Counted from the stretch's first letter, positions 9,983 through 19,336 are shown. The stretch: 64,000 bases of DNA from Companilactobacillus baiquanensis (GCF_003946605.1 NZ_RHOQ01000002.1:186001-250000), one strand, 5' to 3'. Numbers and translations: made by a program. The notes: generated by a model not told the origin, from the sequence alone.

Positions 9983-10011
9983 TTGATCGATTTATTGATT
10001 TAGTCTATACT
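9983..10011 (+). promoter_or_regulatory. Promoter of the methyltransferase gene with GATC in its -35 box
   Basis: TTGATC (9983-9988), a 17-bp spacer and TATACT (10006-10011). The -35 hexamer contains GATC, the expected target of the neighbouring modification enzyme, so methylation of the promoter could feed back on expression (inference). Confidence 0.55.
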
Positions 10012-10072
10012 AGTTTACATTAAGAATTTAAATGATAGATATAGTGATATATAAATAAAAAAGGTGATAAAT

Positions 10073-11464
10073 ATGACTAACAAATTTAAAGTTTTTTCGA
10101 TGTTTGATGGTGTTGGTGGATTTATTGTTGGTCTTGATCATGCCAATGAACTTGCTGGTAAGAATTTTTATAAAACGACTTATACAAATCAATTTGAACC
10201 CGGTAGAAAATCACAGGATGCTTTTGAAGTTGGGGAATATAGATATTCTGAGACGAATCATAGCAATACCGACATTATGCAAGTTCCAGATTCTTATTTT
10301 GACGATATGAAAGACAATGGCGTCAATATGATTGTTGGAGGTTTTCCTTGTCAGGATTATTCAGTAGCTCGTTCTAAAAAATTTGAAAGAGGAATTGAAG
10401 GAAAAAAAGGTGTTCTTTTTTGGGAAATTATTCGTGCGGTAAAACATATCCAGCCTAAATATTTAATTCTGGAAAACGTAGATAGATTGCTTAAAAGCCC
10501 TTCAAAACAACGAGGACGTGATTTTGCTATCATGTTAGCTGCTTTTGATCAATTGGATTACTCTGTAGAATGGCGTGTCATTAATGCTGCTGACTATGGA
10601 CGTGCCCAAAGACGGCGTCGAGTTTATTTTTATGTGTATAGAAATGATTCAGGATGGGGAAAGCATATCGATGAAGAATATTCTAAATCTGAAGACTTAG
10701 ATGATATTCTGGAGTTAGATGGTCATTCATACGATAAGTATATTTTCAGTGATGGATTATTTGCAAAGAAATTTCCAATAAAAAATGAGCCTTATAAAGG
10801 AAGAACTCATTCAGAAAAGCTATCTATTGATTATACAAGAAGTGATGGGTCAAATTATATTCTAGATGTTTCTGATAACTTTACAGGTAAAATTTGGAAT
10901 ACAGGTATTATGCGGTATGGTCAATACTTTACTATTGATACTGAGCCAGTAAAATCTGATTCAGAAACACTTGGGGAGATTGTCGAGAAAGCCAAGGATT
11001 ACTATATTAAAAACTATGATGGTGGAGAGGCTTCTTATGAAGAATATATTGATAATTATGTAATCAAAGATGAAACTAGAATTAAGAAATTTGAATATCT
11101 TCGTGGTCCTAAAAAGCTAGAAAGAACTTCTGCTGATGGACATAAGTATACCTACTCTGAAGGCGGTATGAGCCCATTTGATTCGTTAGATTTACCAGGA
11201 AGAACAATGTTAACTTCAGAAGGATCAGTTAATAGATCTACCCACCTATTGAAAATAGGTGATAAGTTTAGAATAATTACTCCTATTGAAGCTGAGCTAC
11301 TACAAGATTTTCCACCAGATTGGACAAAATATAAAAAGAATGCTGAAGGTGATATTGTAGAAGTGTCTGACCGTATGAGAATGTTTTTTATGGGCAATGC
11401 ATTAGTTACTACAGTTATCAAACGTATAGGTGAAGAATTGTCAGTTATTGATAAGGAATTTTAA
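10073..11464 (+). CDS. DNA (cytosine-5) methyltransferase, M.Sau3AI-like
   Basis: 463 residues from ATG 10073, behind AAAAAAGGTG. A GTG at 10064 falls inside the ribosome site and is less likely. C5-methyltransferase motifs occur in order: motif I FSMFDGVGGF (about 8-17), motif IV GGFPCQDYS with the catalytic Cys (about 90-98), motif VI LENVDRLL, motif VIII RAQRRRRVYF, a variable target-recognition region, and a C-terminal motif X FFMGNALVTTV. It uses S-adenosylmethionine to methylate C5 of cytosine, probably the C of GATC given its divergent Sau3AI-like partner. It protects host DNA. The vsr gene downstream also fits a C5 enzyme. Confidence 0.9.
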   Translation: MTNKFKVFSMFDGVGGFIVGLDHANELAGKNFYKTTYTNQFEPGRKSQDAFEVGEYRYSETNHSNTDIMQVPDSYFDDMKDNGVNMIVGGFPCQDYSVARSKKFERGIEGKKGVLFWEIIRAVKHIQPKYLILENVDRLLKSPSKQRGRDFAIMLAAFDQLDYSVEWRVINAADYGRAQRRRRVYFYVYRNDSGWGKHIDEEYSKSEDLDDILELDGHSYDKYIFSDGLFAKKFPIKNEPYKGRTHSEKLSIDYTRSDGSNYILDVSDNFTGKIWNTGIMRYGQYFTIDTEPVKSDSETLGEIVEKAKDYYIKNYDGGEASYEEYIDNYVIKDETRIKKFEYLRGPKKLERTSADGHKYTYSEGGMSPFDSLDLPGRTMLTSEGSVNRSTHLLKIGDKFRIITPIEAELLQDFPPDWTKYKKNAEGDIVEVSDRMRMFFMGNALVTTVIKRIGEELSVIDKEF

Positions 11465-11500
11465 ATAGAGATAATACAGTGACGAAAGTCAGAGCTTTTA

Positions 11501-11735
11501 TTAGGCCACTTGTAGCCGCTCGAATTTGAGTGGTGAAAGGTAGCCTATTTTTTATAATCTTTATTCATTCACGTATTGCTAATTTTAAATTTTTTTAGTT
11601 GAAAATATTTAATCCGGTCCTATTTAAGACTTTAATTTATTGAAAACATGTTCACAGATTGAATTATCTAGACGTATTGATTTAATTGACATACTTTGTT
11701 TCCTATGATTTGTCAATTAGAAGATACTAAGTAAT
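11501..11735 (-). pseudogene. IS3-family transposase C-terminal remnant
   Basis: This 337-bp gap holds no intact gene, but minus-strand reading gives recognisable IS3 transposase pieces split by stops and frameshifts. They run in order: a DDE-end segment like QSMSIKSIRLDNSICEHVF, then FNKLKS, then LAIRE-stop-IKIIKNR, then GYLSPLKFERLQVA-stop. These match the family pattern S-S..G...DN..E.FF..LK...I..YI..YN..R....GYLSP..FE. No terminal repeats were found. It shows that an insertion sequence once sat between the methyltransferase and vsr. Confidence 0.6.
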
Positions 11736-11801
11736 ACCGAATCTAAATATAAAGTGATTGCGACAATTTTTTATATAAAGTAAATAGATTATAAGTTTTC
11801 C

Positions 11802-12245
11802 TTATTGGAAGTTTTCTGATTTTCTATTTTTTATATAATACATTATTAATTCTATGCAATAATCAGTGTTTTTAAGAGCCATTTTTTCCCAAAAATGTAC
11901 AATGTACCATCCATCATTTTCTAGGAGTTTATCGTTTAGTCTGTCGCGTGTCATATTCTCTTCAATCTTTTTTATCCAGTAGTTCCTATTACGTTTTAAT
12001 TTTTTCTTTTTATCCTGCCAATTATATCCGTGCCAAAATTCACCATCGATGAAAATTGCTATTTTATATTTAGTGATTGCAATATCAGGTGAACCCGGTA
12101 GAGCCTTGTAGTTTCTTCTATATCTAATTCCTCTGTGCCATAATCGTATTGCAATTATGTTTTCAGCGGTACCACGTTTTAAATGTACATGTGACATTCT
12201 TTTTCTTGTTTTGTTGTCAGTATCATACTTTTTTGGATGTTTCAT
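11802..12245 (-). CDS. vsr: Very short patch repair endonuclease (Vsr)
   Basis: 147 residues. Hallmarks are RMSHVHLKRGTAE at the N-terminus, RYRRNYKALPGSPDIAI with the catalytic Asp, and AIFIDGEFWHGYNW with the conserved FWHG His. Vsr nicks 5' of the T in T:G mismatches made by deamination of 5-methylcytosine, and so pairs naturally with the C5 methyltransferase at 10073. In the E. coli enzyme a Cys of the zinc site precedes the FWH motif (GCFWH). Here that residue is Glu, and no clear zinc Cys set is seen, so this branch may lack the structural zinc. Orientation is convergent with the methyltransferase. Confidence 0.88.
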   Translation of the reverse strand: MKHPKKYDTDNKTRKRMSHVHLKRGTAENIIAIRLWHRGIRYRRNYKALPGSPDIAITKYKIAIFIDGEFWHGYNWQDKKKKLKRNRNYWIKKIEENMTRDRLNDKLLENDGWYIVHFWEKMALKNTDYCIELIMYYIKNRKSENFQ

Positions 12246-12507
12246 TTTATACTGTTCACACTTTCTTTAAACGTAATTATAGGCTATTTTAATAGATGAA
12301 TATTGTTAAATAGACCAATACCTTTTGTGTGTAGACTATATTACCCTCTAATTGGTGGCAAACCACTTAATTTACTTATCATTGATGAAACAAAATGCGA
12401 TTTCAGAAGAACTTGTAAATTTTGACTATAAAAATTATAACGGCTTTCTTAACATGAGATGTCATTTGATGTCTATTATAAAGAAATATTTTGCTACACT
12501 ATAAATT
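12246..12507. other. Non-coding gap, no gene recognised
   Basis: About 260 bp of AT-rich DNA upstream of vsr. Short open stretches occur on both strands but none has a ribosome site or a recognisable protein. It presumably holds the vsr promoter, although no convincing -35/-10 pair was identified. It could be decayed mobile DNA, like the IS3 remnant nearby. Confidence 0.4.
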
Positions 12508-12551
12508 AAAAATATCGACTGAGAAGGATATCTTTCTAGGTCGGTATTTTT
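12508..12551. terminator. Hairpin bounding the defence island
   Basis: A near-perfect inverted repeat with 12-bp arms (AAAAATATCGAC/GTCGGTATTTTT), an almost palindromic interior (AGAAGGATATCTTTCT), and a T-rich 3' flank. No + gene ends just before it, so it may terminate stray transcription ahead of the MFS gene. Confidence 0.6.
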
Positions 12552-12650
12552 ATTTTGTATAAACCAAAAAACTATTTTCAGAAAAAACTTACGAAAACAA
12601 TTTTTTTCTGGTATATTAATCAACTGTTGCAACAAATTTGGAGGTATTTT

Positions 12651-14051
12651 ATGAGTAAAACTCAAAGTATGAGTGAACAAGTGAAACATCCATACCTTGC
12701 TTTAATGGGTGTTTTAATTGGTGGATTTGTTGGTATGTTTAGTGAAACTTCATTAAATATTGCTTTGCCATCAATTATGAAAGCTTTTTCTATCGAAACT
12801 GGTACGGCTCAATGGTTGGTCACAGGTTACATGTTGGTCATTGCCATCGTCTTACCACTATCAAGTCTTTTAACAAAACATTTTTCAACTAGGGGATTGG
12901 TCAGATTTGGTCTGATCGATTTTATTGTGGGTTCAGTTATAGCTGCGGTTGCTATAAATTTTCCTATCTTATTAGTAGGTAGAATGATTCAAGGTATCGC
13001 CACTGGTATTATTTTGCCATTGATGTTTTCTATTGCTATGAGAATTTTCCCACCTAATAAATTAGGGGCTGCCCTTGGTGTAGCCGCTTTAGTTATTATG
13101 TTTGCACCGGCTATTGGTCCTACAATTTCCGGTATTATTTTAGGTGTTTCTTCATGGAGATTTATTTTCTGGTCATTTATTGTCTTTTTGGTTATTGGCT
13201 GGATTTTCATGGAAAAGAATTTAGTTAATGTTTTCGGTGTAACAAAGCCAAAAGTTGATTGGCTGGCTATTTGTCTTTCAACAATCAGTTTTGGATTGAT
13301 CGTCTTTGGAATTAGTTTCCTAACTAATAGCATTCATGTAGCTTTAGTTGCTTTAGTTATTGGATTGATTTTCTTAGTTATTTATATTAGACAACAATTA
13401 CATGCGAAAACTCCAACTTTGGACTTTTCTGTTTTGAGTAAACCTGAATTCGTAACTGGTTCAGGTCTAGTTATGTTAAACTTCGGAATCACACTATCAG
13501 CTATGTATTTACTACCTATGTATTTACAAAATGGTCTAGGTGTAGCCGTTGCGCTAACTGGTATGGTTATGTTGCCAGGTGGTATCGTCAATGCTTTAGT
13601 ATCATTCTTGGCTGGTCGTGCATATGACAGTATTGGTGCTAAATGGATGTCTCGTTCAGGATTCTTAATTTCTGCCATTGGTACGATCATGTTCTTGTTG
13701 AGTAATTCAAATAGTTCATTAGGTTACATAATTTTCGCCCACATCGTCTTAATGATTGGTGTGCCACTAGCCATGTCGCCATCACAAACTTATGGATTGA
13801 ACTCACTAGATGAATATCAATCTGCAGATGGTTCGGCTATTATTAACACGTTCCAACAAGTTATTGGAGCTGTTGCTACTGGTATTGCTACAATTTTATT
13901 GAGTACCGGTCAGGCCAATTTCTTCGCTAATGGTGGACATTCAACATCACTAGCGTTTACTCAAGGTGCACATTACGGATTTGCTTTTACTTTAGTATTA
14001 GCTATTTTAGGATTCTTATTAGCATTTAGAGTTCATGGTAAAAAGGATTAA
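12651..14051 (+). CDS. DHA2-family MFS multidrug efflux transporter
   Basis: 466 residues from ATG 12651, preceded by GGAGG. An earlier in-frame ATG at 12555 overlaps the upstream hairpin and adds a non-conserved tail. About 14 hydrophobic segments are predicted by eye. Family features include SLNIALPSIMKAF after TM1, QWLVTGYMLVIAIVLPLS in TM2, and GRMIQGIATGIILPLMF (motif C region). Proton-driven drug or metabolite export is expected (EmrB/QacA type). It is monocistronic and closed by a strong terminator. A perfect 8-bp palindrome GTTGCAAC lies just upstream of the ribosome site and could be an operator. Substrate unknown. Confidence 0.85.
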   Translation: MSKTQSMSEQVKHPYLALMGVLIGGFVGMFSETSLNIALPSIMKAFSIETGTAQWLVTGYMLVIAIVLPLSSLLTKHFSTRGLVRFGLIDFIVGSVIAAVAINFPILLVGRMIQGIATGIILPLMFSIAMRIFPPNKLGAALGVAALVIMFAPAIGPTISGIILGVSSWRFIFWSFIVFLVIGWIFMEKNLVNVFGVTKPKVDWLAICLSTISFGLIVFGISFLTNSIHVALVALVIGLIFLVIYIRQQLHAKTPTLDFSVLSKPEFVTGSGLVMLNFGITLSAMYLLPMYLQNGLGVAVALTGMVMLPGGIVNALVSFLAGRAYDSIGAKWMSRSGFLISAIGTIMFLLSNSNSSLGYIIFAHIVLMIGVPLAMSPSQTYGLNSLDEYQSADGSAIINTFQQVIGAVATGIATILLSTGQANFFANGGHSTSLAFTQGAHYGFAFTLVLAILGFLLAFRVHGKKD

Positions 14052-14098
14052 TTTAGAAGTATAAATTATATTGATGTAAGTTTTTGTAATTAAGAATT

Positions 14099-14147
14099 AA
14101 AAAGGAAGTTGATAATTCCAATTTTGGAATTACCAACTTCCTTTTTG
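14099..14147 (+). terminator. Strong terminator after the MFS gene
   Basis: Stem AAAAGGAAGTTG/CAACTTCCTTTT extended by inner AATTCCAA/TTGGAATT pairing and ending in T-rich sequence. The symmetry suggests it can also stop minus-strand transcripts from the operon at 14210. Confidence 0.85.
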
Positions 14148-14209
14148 TTTATATATCAAGGGATAGTTTAATATTAATTTTGGAAGAAGGGTATTTAACA
14201 TAATAAAGT

Positions 14210-15151
14210 TCATTGTAGTTGGAATTTTTTTATGCTTTCAATTATTAAGTTAGCAAACCATTTTTGATTAATATGAAATAGTACCTCTGCATTAGGTTTT
14301 CTTTTACTTACATTATAGTAATCAATAACGGTTTCCCCAGTTGTTAACTCGCCCTTAGTTTCTATTTCTACATTACAGAATCTACTTGAGAATTTTTCAG
14401 GATCTATTAGCCATGCAATCGTACATGGGTCATAAAGGGGAACTCCCTCAAAATCTCGACTGATTAAATCAAATGAGAGTCTGTAGGTACTGATTAATCC
14501 TGTTACTGCTTTTGCCACGTCATTATTCTTAATTTTAGATATATTTTCTATATCTGAATCCAGTAATTGAGCCTCAAAGCCAACATTCAGAGGAGCTAAG
14601 GTGATAGGGATACCTGATTCCATAACTATCTTAGCCGCTTCAGGGTCAACTGCCATGTTGAATTCTTCGGTTAATCCAATATTACCAACGCCCATACCAC
14701 CACCTAAAATAACTATTTTTTTTATGAGTGATTTTATCTCAGGATGAACGGAGAGCAGTAGTGCAACGTTAGTACATGGGCCAGTAACTACCAGAGTTAT
14801 GTTCCGAGGGTGGTCGGAAATAATGGAATTCATTAATTCTACAGCATTTTCTTTTCTGGGAGAAAAGTCTGGGTTAGGTAATTCTGCTCCGTCTAGGCCT
14901 GTAATTCCATGCATTGTGATTCCGGGAATAAGGTCTCTGACTAAAGGTTTGCGATTGCCATAAGCAACAGGGATATCACGCTTTTTCATTAAAGTAAGTA
15001 GTGACATGGCATTTCTTAGGGTTTGTCTATACGGTTGATTTCCTGCTGAAGTAGTGACGGCAAGAACGTTTATTTTCGATGATGCAATGGCCATGATCAT
15101 TGCTATTGCGTCATCGTGACCTGGGTCGCAATCTAAAATTATATTTTCCAA
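14210..15151 (-). CDS. Inosine-uridine-type nucleoside hydrolase
   Basis: 313 residues. A TTG start at 15151 follows AAGGAC. The signature DCDPGHDDA at residues 8-16 supplies the calcium-binding aspartates. A downstream GGGMGVGNIG segment, the EFNMAVDPEAA stretch and a late DP.T motif fit the IunH/RihABC family, which cleaves N-glycosidic bonds of nucleosides. It is the last gene of a five-gene minus operon that starts with an inositol-type transporter. Its presence there could mean a glycosylated or ribosylated substrate, or simply hitch-hiking. The substrate cannot be read from sequence. Confidence 0.85.
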   Translation of the reverse strand: MENIILDCDPGHDDAIAMIMAIASSKINVLAVTTSAGNQPYRQTLRNAMSLLTLMKKRDIPVAYGNRKPLVRDLIPGITMHGITGLDGAELPNPDFSPRKENAVELMNSIISDHPRNITLVVTGPCTNVALLLSVHPEIKSLIKKIVILGGGMGVGNIGLTEEFNMAVDPEAAKIVMESGIPITLAPLNVGFEAQLLDSDIENISKIKNNDVAKAVTGLISTYRLSFDLISRDFEGVPLYDPCTIAWLIDPEKFSSRFCNVEIETKGELTTGETVIDYYNVSKRKPNAEVLFHINQKWFANLIIESIKKFQLQ

Positions 15152-15178
15152 AAAAATTCAGTCCTTTGCACATAGTTA

Positions 15179-16114
15179 TTACATCTTTATAATAACCTTA
15201 CCATTAGTATTGCCATTTTCAACAGTATCTTGTGCTGAACGAATACCTTGTAAAGAAAACGATTCTAGCTTGTCAATTGGAACATGTAGTTGATTATTAC
15301 TAATCATTAATGAAATTGCAGCGAATGCATCACTATCACGGTACTCTCGCTTCGGTGTCATTTGCTTGAAGTTAACGTTTGGTTTTTTGCTTTGATCATT
15401 TGGTAAAGTGGTCAATGAAACGTACGTTCCAGTATCCTTTACAATATTAATTCCTGCTTTTGAGCCAGCACCATTGTTTGTTGCATCGACCAGCACATCA
15501 GCAATGTTTGCAAACTTATCACTTACTCTTTCTGTATCAAAAGCTCCAAACTCTGAGGCTCCTAAATTTAATACTTGTTTTTTAGCTGATGAAATATCAG
15601 TTCCAATTACATATAATCCCAGTGCTTTAGCCATTTGAACTAACATAGAACCTACACCACCACCGGAACCTAAAATCGCAATTGTTTGTCCTGCACCGAC
15701 ATGTGCCACATGGACCAAAGTGTTGTAGGCGGTAATTCCGGATAAAGGTAAACCTGCGGCTTCATAAATATCATAATTTCTTGGAATTAATCCAATTCTA
15801 TCGGATCCAACTTTAAAGTATTCAGCGTATGTTCCAATTCCGGGATGTGCTAAGATGTCGTCTCCAACTTTGAATGTATCAACATTGGGACCAACTTCGA
15901 TAATCCTTCCAACAGCATCACTTCCAAGTATCATAGGGAATAGCATAGTTACGTTATTTCTAAATTGACCATTTCGAACGGCAATGTCAAAAGCATTAAT
16001 TGCGAATGCGGATGTTTTTACCAAAACATCATTTGTTCCAATTCTTGGTTTTTGTAATTTAAATTCTGATATAACACTGGAATTACCATATTGATTAAAA
16101 CCGTATGCTTTCAA
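15179..16114 (-). CDS. Zinc-independent quinone oxidoreductase-like dehydrogenase (MDR family)
   Basis: 311 residues. A TTG start at 16114 follows GGAGGT. An N-terminal GroES-like domain (KPRIGTNDVLVKTSAFAIN, GSDAVGRIIEVG) is followed by a Rossmann domain with AILGSGGGVGSMLVQMAKAL (about residues 146-165). The catalytic zinc ligands of alcohol dehydrogenases are not evident, which points to the NADPH quinone reductase subgroup. It sits 22 nt from the UPF0303 gene and 27 nt from the nucleoside hydrolase, within the same operon. Role in cyclitol or glycoside oxidation is inferred from context. Confidence 0.82.
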   Translation of the reverse strand: MKAYGFNQYGNSSVISEFKLQKPRIGTNDVLVKTSAFAINAFDIAVRNGQFRNNVTMLFPMILGSDAVGRIIEVGPNVDTFKVGDDILAHPGIGTYAEYFKVGSDRIGLIPRNYDIYEAAGLPLSGITAYNTLVHVAHVGAGQTIAILGSGGGVGSMLVQMAKALGLYVIGTDISSAKKQVLNLGASEFGAFDTERVSDKFANIADVLVDATNNGAGSKAGINIVKDTGTYVSLTTLPNDQSKKPNVNFKQMTPKREYRDSDAFAAISLMISNNQLHVPIDKLESFSLQGIRSAQDTVENGNTNGKVIIKM

Positions 16115-16136
16115 TAATGATTACCTCCATAAATAA

Positions 16137-16601
16137 TTAATTTATTGATGATTTAAAATCTAGCAAAGCGTTATATGCCAATTCATGGTCACCGGTATCC
16201 GTTAAGCCTGAAACTATTAGACTACCAATTACCCCAGTATTTTCGATGGCTATTGGGTATCCACCACCGACAATGGCGTAATCTTTAGGGCTTAATCCAC
16301 TTTCCTTATAAAAGCTTTCTGGATTATCCTGATAGGCAATTTTTTTGAACAATGAACTATGGTCGAAAGCATCTACAACATTTTCTTTCTTTTTTATCCA
16401 AAGATTATTTTCATTAGTTGTTTGATCACCGGCGTGGAAATATACGATACGTTGATTAATCTTAATTAATATACAAACCTTGTTGAAATCATCTTTTCCA
16501 ATCTTTTTGAGCGAATCTACGAGACCGTCTACATCCTTCAAATTAAAGTGGGATAGTTCGGTCTTTTTTTCTTGTGCTAAAACATCTTTTAGCGTAATCA
16601 T
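16137..16601 (-). CDS. UPF0303 / heme-degrading-domain (GlcG-HbpS-like) protein
   Basis: 154 residues, ATG with GGAGA upstream. It looks like the UPF0303 (YBR137W-like) family: an AQEKKTELSHFNLKDVDGLV start, IYFHAGDQTT-like centre and VGGGYPIAIENTGVIGSLIVSGL at the C-terminal end. The family fold is a small alpha/beta PAS-like domain often annotated heme-degrading, but its biochemical role is unclear. It frequently lies beside sugar catabolism genes. Here it is the third gene of the transporter-led operon. No catalytic function is assigned. Confidence 0.75.
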   Translation of the reverse strand: MITLKDVLAQEKKTELSHFNLKDVDGLVDSLKKIGKDDFNKVCILIKINQRIVYFHAGDQTTNENNLWIKKKENVVDAFDHSSLFKKIAYQDNPESFYKESGLSPKDYAIVGGGYPIAIENTGVIGSLIVSGLTDTGDHELAYNALLDFKSSIN

Positions 16602-16651
16602 ATTGATTCTCCATTTTCTTTAAAATTTAATAATCAAATTTTTATTGTAAT

Positions 16652-17680
16652 TTAATCTAATGAGAATTTTGTATTTACCTTTTGTGGAAGACCTGTATCT
16701 AGTGATTTCTTAGCAGCGTTAGCAACACGTTGAGCCATGATAACATCACTACCTTGAGCAACCAAAGGGGTGTCATTCAGAATTGAATCAACAAATGCTT
16801 TCATTTCTTCCGTATAGGCTTCTTTGTAGCGCTTTTGGAACATTGGAAGTGGCTTCTTTAACTCTTCACGTTTGTCATTGTATAACTCAACAGTACTATT
16901 ATTAACATTTTCAGCTTTAAGCATACCTTCTGATCCAAATACTTCAACTCGTTGATCATAACCATAAACTGCACGTCTACTATTATCAATCACCCCAAAT
17001 GCACCATTTTCAAATTGTAGTACTAGAGCAAGGGTATCAACATCATCGATATCTTTAAGCGTTGGATCAATTAAGGTACCTCCCTTAGCATAAACTTCAG
17101 AAATATCACTGCCCATCATATAACGAGCCATATCAAAATCATGCATTGTAAAGTCTTGTAATAGTCCACCAATTCTTTGAATCAAGTCATGTGGCAATAA
17201 GTCGGGATCACGAGAGGTGATTTTCACCATTTGTGGAGTACCTATTTTTCCTTCACGAACGTTTTCAAAAATTGTTCTAAATTGTGGATCCATACGACGG
17301 TTAAATCCAATTTGAAGTTTAACGTTATTTTTTTTGACAGCTCTTAGAACATCCAAACTAGCTTCTTCATCATGGCTCATACTAAGCGGCTTTTCACAAA
17401 AAATATTTTTACCTGCGTTTGCTGCATCTGTAACAATTTGTTCATGTGTATCTGTTGATGTAAATACAAAAACAGTATCAATATCAGGATTACTTAATAA
17501 TTCGTGATAATCAGTTGTTTGATTAGTAACACCAAGGTCGTTTAATTTTCCAGAAATTTTATCGATAAATACATCAGCAACTTGAATAATATTTATCTCT
17601 GGAATTGTCATTAGATTTCTTAAATGCATTTGTCCTGCACGACCTAAACCAATAATACCTGCGTTAACATGTTTCATCAT
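16652..17680 (-). CDS. Gfo/Idh/MocA dehydrogenase, inositol 2-dehydrogenase-like
   Basis: 342 residues. An N-terminal Rossmann fold opens with AGIIGLGRAGQMH, followed by the CEKP motif with its catalytic Lys (about residue 97) and the DFTMHDFDMARYMMG motif carrying the conserved His (about 175). These are hallmarks of NAD-dependent inositol 2-dehydrogenase and relatives, which oxidise a ring hydroxyl to a ketone. It is close in length and sequence to the divergent copy at 19555. It lies 32 nt after the IolT-like transporter in the same operon. Exact isomer (myo, scyllo, chiro) is unknown. Confidence 0.85.
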   Translation of the reverse strand: MMKHVNAGIIGLGRAGQMHLRNLMTIPEINIIQVADVFIDKISGKLNDLGVTNQTTDYHELLSNPDIDTVFVFTSTDTHEQIVTDAANAGKNIFCEKPLSMSHDEEASLDVLRAVKKNNVKLQIGFNRRMDPQFRTIFENVREGKIGTPQMVKITSRDPDLLPHDLIQRIGGLLQDFTMHDFDMARYMMGSDISEVYAKGGTLIDPTLKDIDDVDTLALVLQFENGAFGVIDNSRRAVYGYDQRVEVFGSEGMLKAENVNNSTVELYNDKREELKKPLPMFQKRYKEAYTEEMKAFVDSILNDTPLVAQGSDVIMAQRVANAAKKSLDTGLPQKVNTKFSLD

Positions 17681-17712
17681 AATATAATCATCCTTTACTT
17701 TTTTAATATTAA

Positions 17713-19185
17713 TTATTTATCTTCTGGATTAACGCCAGAAGAAGAACCATATTGAAATTCCATTTGGATACGTTCTAGGGATTTACCTCTAGTTTCTGGT
17801 GCATATTTATATGCAAACCAGAATGATAGGATATTAAATCCTACAAAAATCAAGAAAGTATAAGTCATTCCCATTGTGCTTAATAATACCGGGAAGAAGT
17901 ATCCAACTAAGAAGTTAGAAAACCATAGGAAAAACGTTGATACTCCCATGCCTAAACCACGAAGATTTTGAGGGAAAATCTCTGAAAGTAGTAGCCAAAC
18001 TAGTGGTGAGATGAATCCTTGGAAAAATCCTAAAAATAGCATGGTACATAAAATAACCGCGATTGGTAAAAGACTACTATTCGATAGAGTTGCAGAAATA
18101 ATTGAGATTAACGCTAACGAAAAAGTAGTTCCTATAATACCCGTCATCAGCATTTTCCTTCGATTAACTCTGTTCATGAATGACATTCCAATAATAGTGG
18201 CAATTGTTGAAACAACTCCGTTAAATATATTAGCAATCAAAGCAGCGTTATGTGAAAAACCTGATTGCTGTAGAATCGTTGTACCATAATACATCATTAT
18301 ATTGATTCCAATGAATTGTTGCATTACACCAAGTCCAATGCCGATTAAAACTAATCTACGAATCCAAGGAGTTGCCAAATCTTTAACGGTAGCCTGTTGA
18401 ATTTCTGATTCTTGAGCTAAGGCATCTGAAATTTGATTGATTTCATCCTCACAGTCTTTTTTACTATTCCTGATTCCGCTTAGGGCGTCCATAGCTTTGT
18501 CCTTTTTACCGACCATAACTAACCATCTAGGTGATTCTGGAATTAATATCATCCCTAAAAATAGTGCAGCTGCCGGAATAGTTCCAAAGCCAATCATGTA
18601 TCTCCAAATGCTGGAGATATGTCCAAAATAATTTCCTAGCCCAGCATTTACTATGAATGCCAATAATTGTCCTGAAACAATCATTAACTCATTTTGTGTA
18701 ACAACGCGTCCTCTTATATCCGGTGTAGAAATCTCTGCTAAATACGTCGGAACAATTACCGATGCACCTCCGACTGCTAAGCCTAGCAATGCCCTAAAAA
18801 GAATCAAAGTCCAGGCCGTTGTCGCAGTCGCACATAAAATTGTAAATATGAAGAATAGGACTGATAAATACCACAGAAGTTTTTTTCTACCAATCTTATC
18901 AGACAACCGCCCGGCTATGACGGCACCAAAAGCAGCTCCTAGTGTTATACCACTAGTTACTAAACCTTCATTACTTGGTGAAAGATTTAATTCTTGTGGA
19001 GATGATATATATCCAATAGCACCGTTTATAACGCCGGTGTCAACTCCGAATAATAATCCACCTAAAGTAGAAATTGATGAAATAATCCTTAAGTGCTTTT
19101 CTGATTTAGTTTTCTTTTTTTTCTCACTTCCTTGCTCACCAACATCTTGTAGCTTAACAACCTGAACTGACTCTTTTTTGGTCAT
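17713..19185 (-). CDS. IolT-like MFS sugar porter (inositol transporter)
   Basis: 490 residues from ATG 19185, behind GGGGTG. A GTG nine codons upstream has no ribosome site. Twelve hydrophobic segments are expected. Sugar-porter signatures are GGLLFGVDTGVINGAIGYI, GRLSDKIGRKKLL, an RFLLG-type RALLGLAVGGASVIVPTYL, PESPRWL after TM6, and PETRGKSLE at the C-terminus. The protein is a proton symporter of the cyclitol/hexose type. It leads the minus operon from a promoter whose -35 overlaps a cre box, so glucose repression is expected. Confidence 0.87.
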   Translation of the reverse strand: MTKKESVQVVKLQDVGEQGSEKKKKTKSEKHLRIISSISTLGGLLFGVDTGVINGAIGYISSPQELNLSPSNEGLVTSGITLGAAFGAVIAGRLSDKIGRKKLLWYLSVLFFIFTILCATATTAWTLILFRALLGLAVGGASVIVPTYLAEISTPDIRGRVVTQNELMIVSGQLLAFIVNAGLGNYFGHISSIWRYMIGFGTIPAAALFLGMILIPESPRWLVMVGKKDKAMDALSGIRNSKKDCEDEINQISDALAQESEIQQATVKDLATPWIRRLVLIGIGLGVMQQFIGINIMMYYGTTILQQSGFSHNAALIANIFNGVVSTIATIIGMSFMNRVNRRKMLMTGIIGTTFSLALISIISATLSNSSLLPIAVILCTMLFLGFFQGFISPLVWLLLSEIFPQNLRGLGMGVSTFFLWFSNFLVGYFFPVLLSTMGMTYTFLIFVGFNILSFWFAYKYAPETRGKSLERIQMEFQYGSSSGVNPEDK

Positions 19186-19336
19186 TATATTCACCCCAAT
19201 TTTATCGGTCACAAAACTTTATCCGAATACTACTAATTAATAAATCTTAATTTCAGACATATCATGTAATGATTTAAATCTTTTTAAGAATTGACAAATT
19301 ATTTATTACACAAGATGTTTATGTATTACAAAAATG

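Noticed and set aside
12370-12500. A short frame reading IDETKCDFRRTCKF that looked like another transposase piece
   Set aside because: It is broken by stops and matches no transposase block clearly.
12989-13690. Two antisense frames opposite the MFS gene
   Set aside because: They lack ribosome sites and have a hydrophilic composition typical of shadows of membrane-protein codons.
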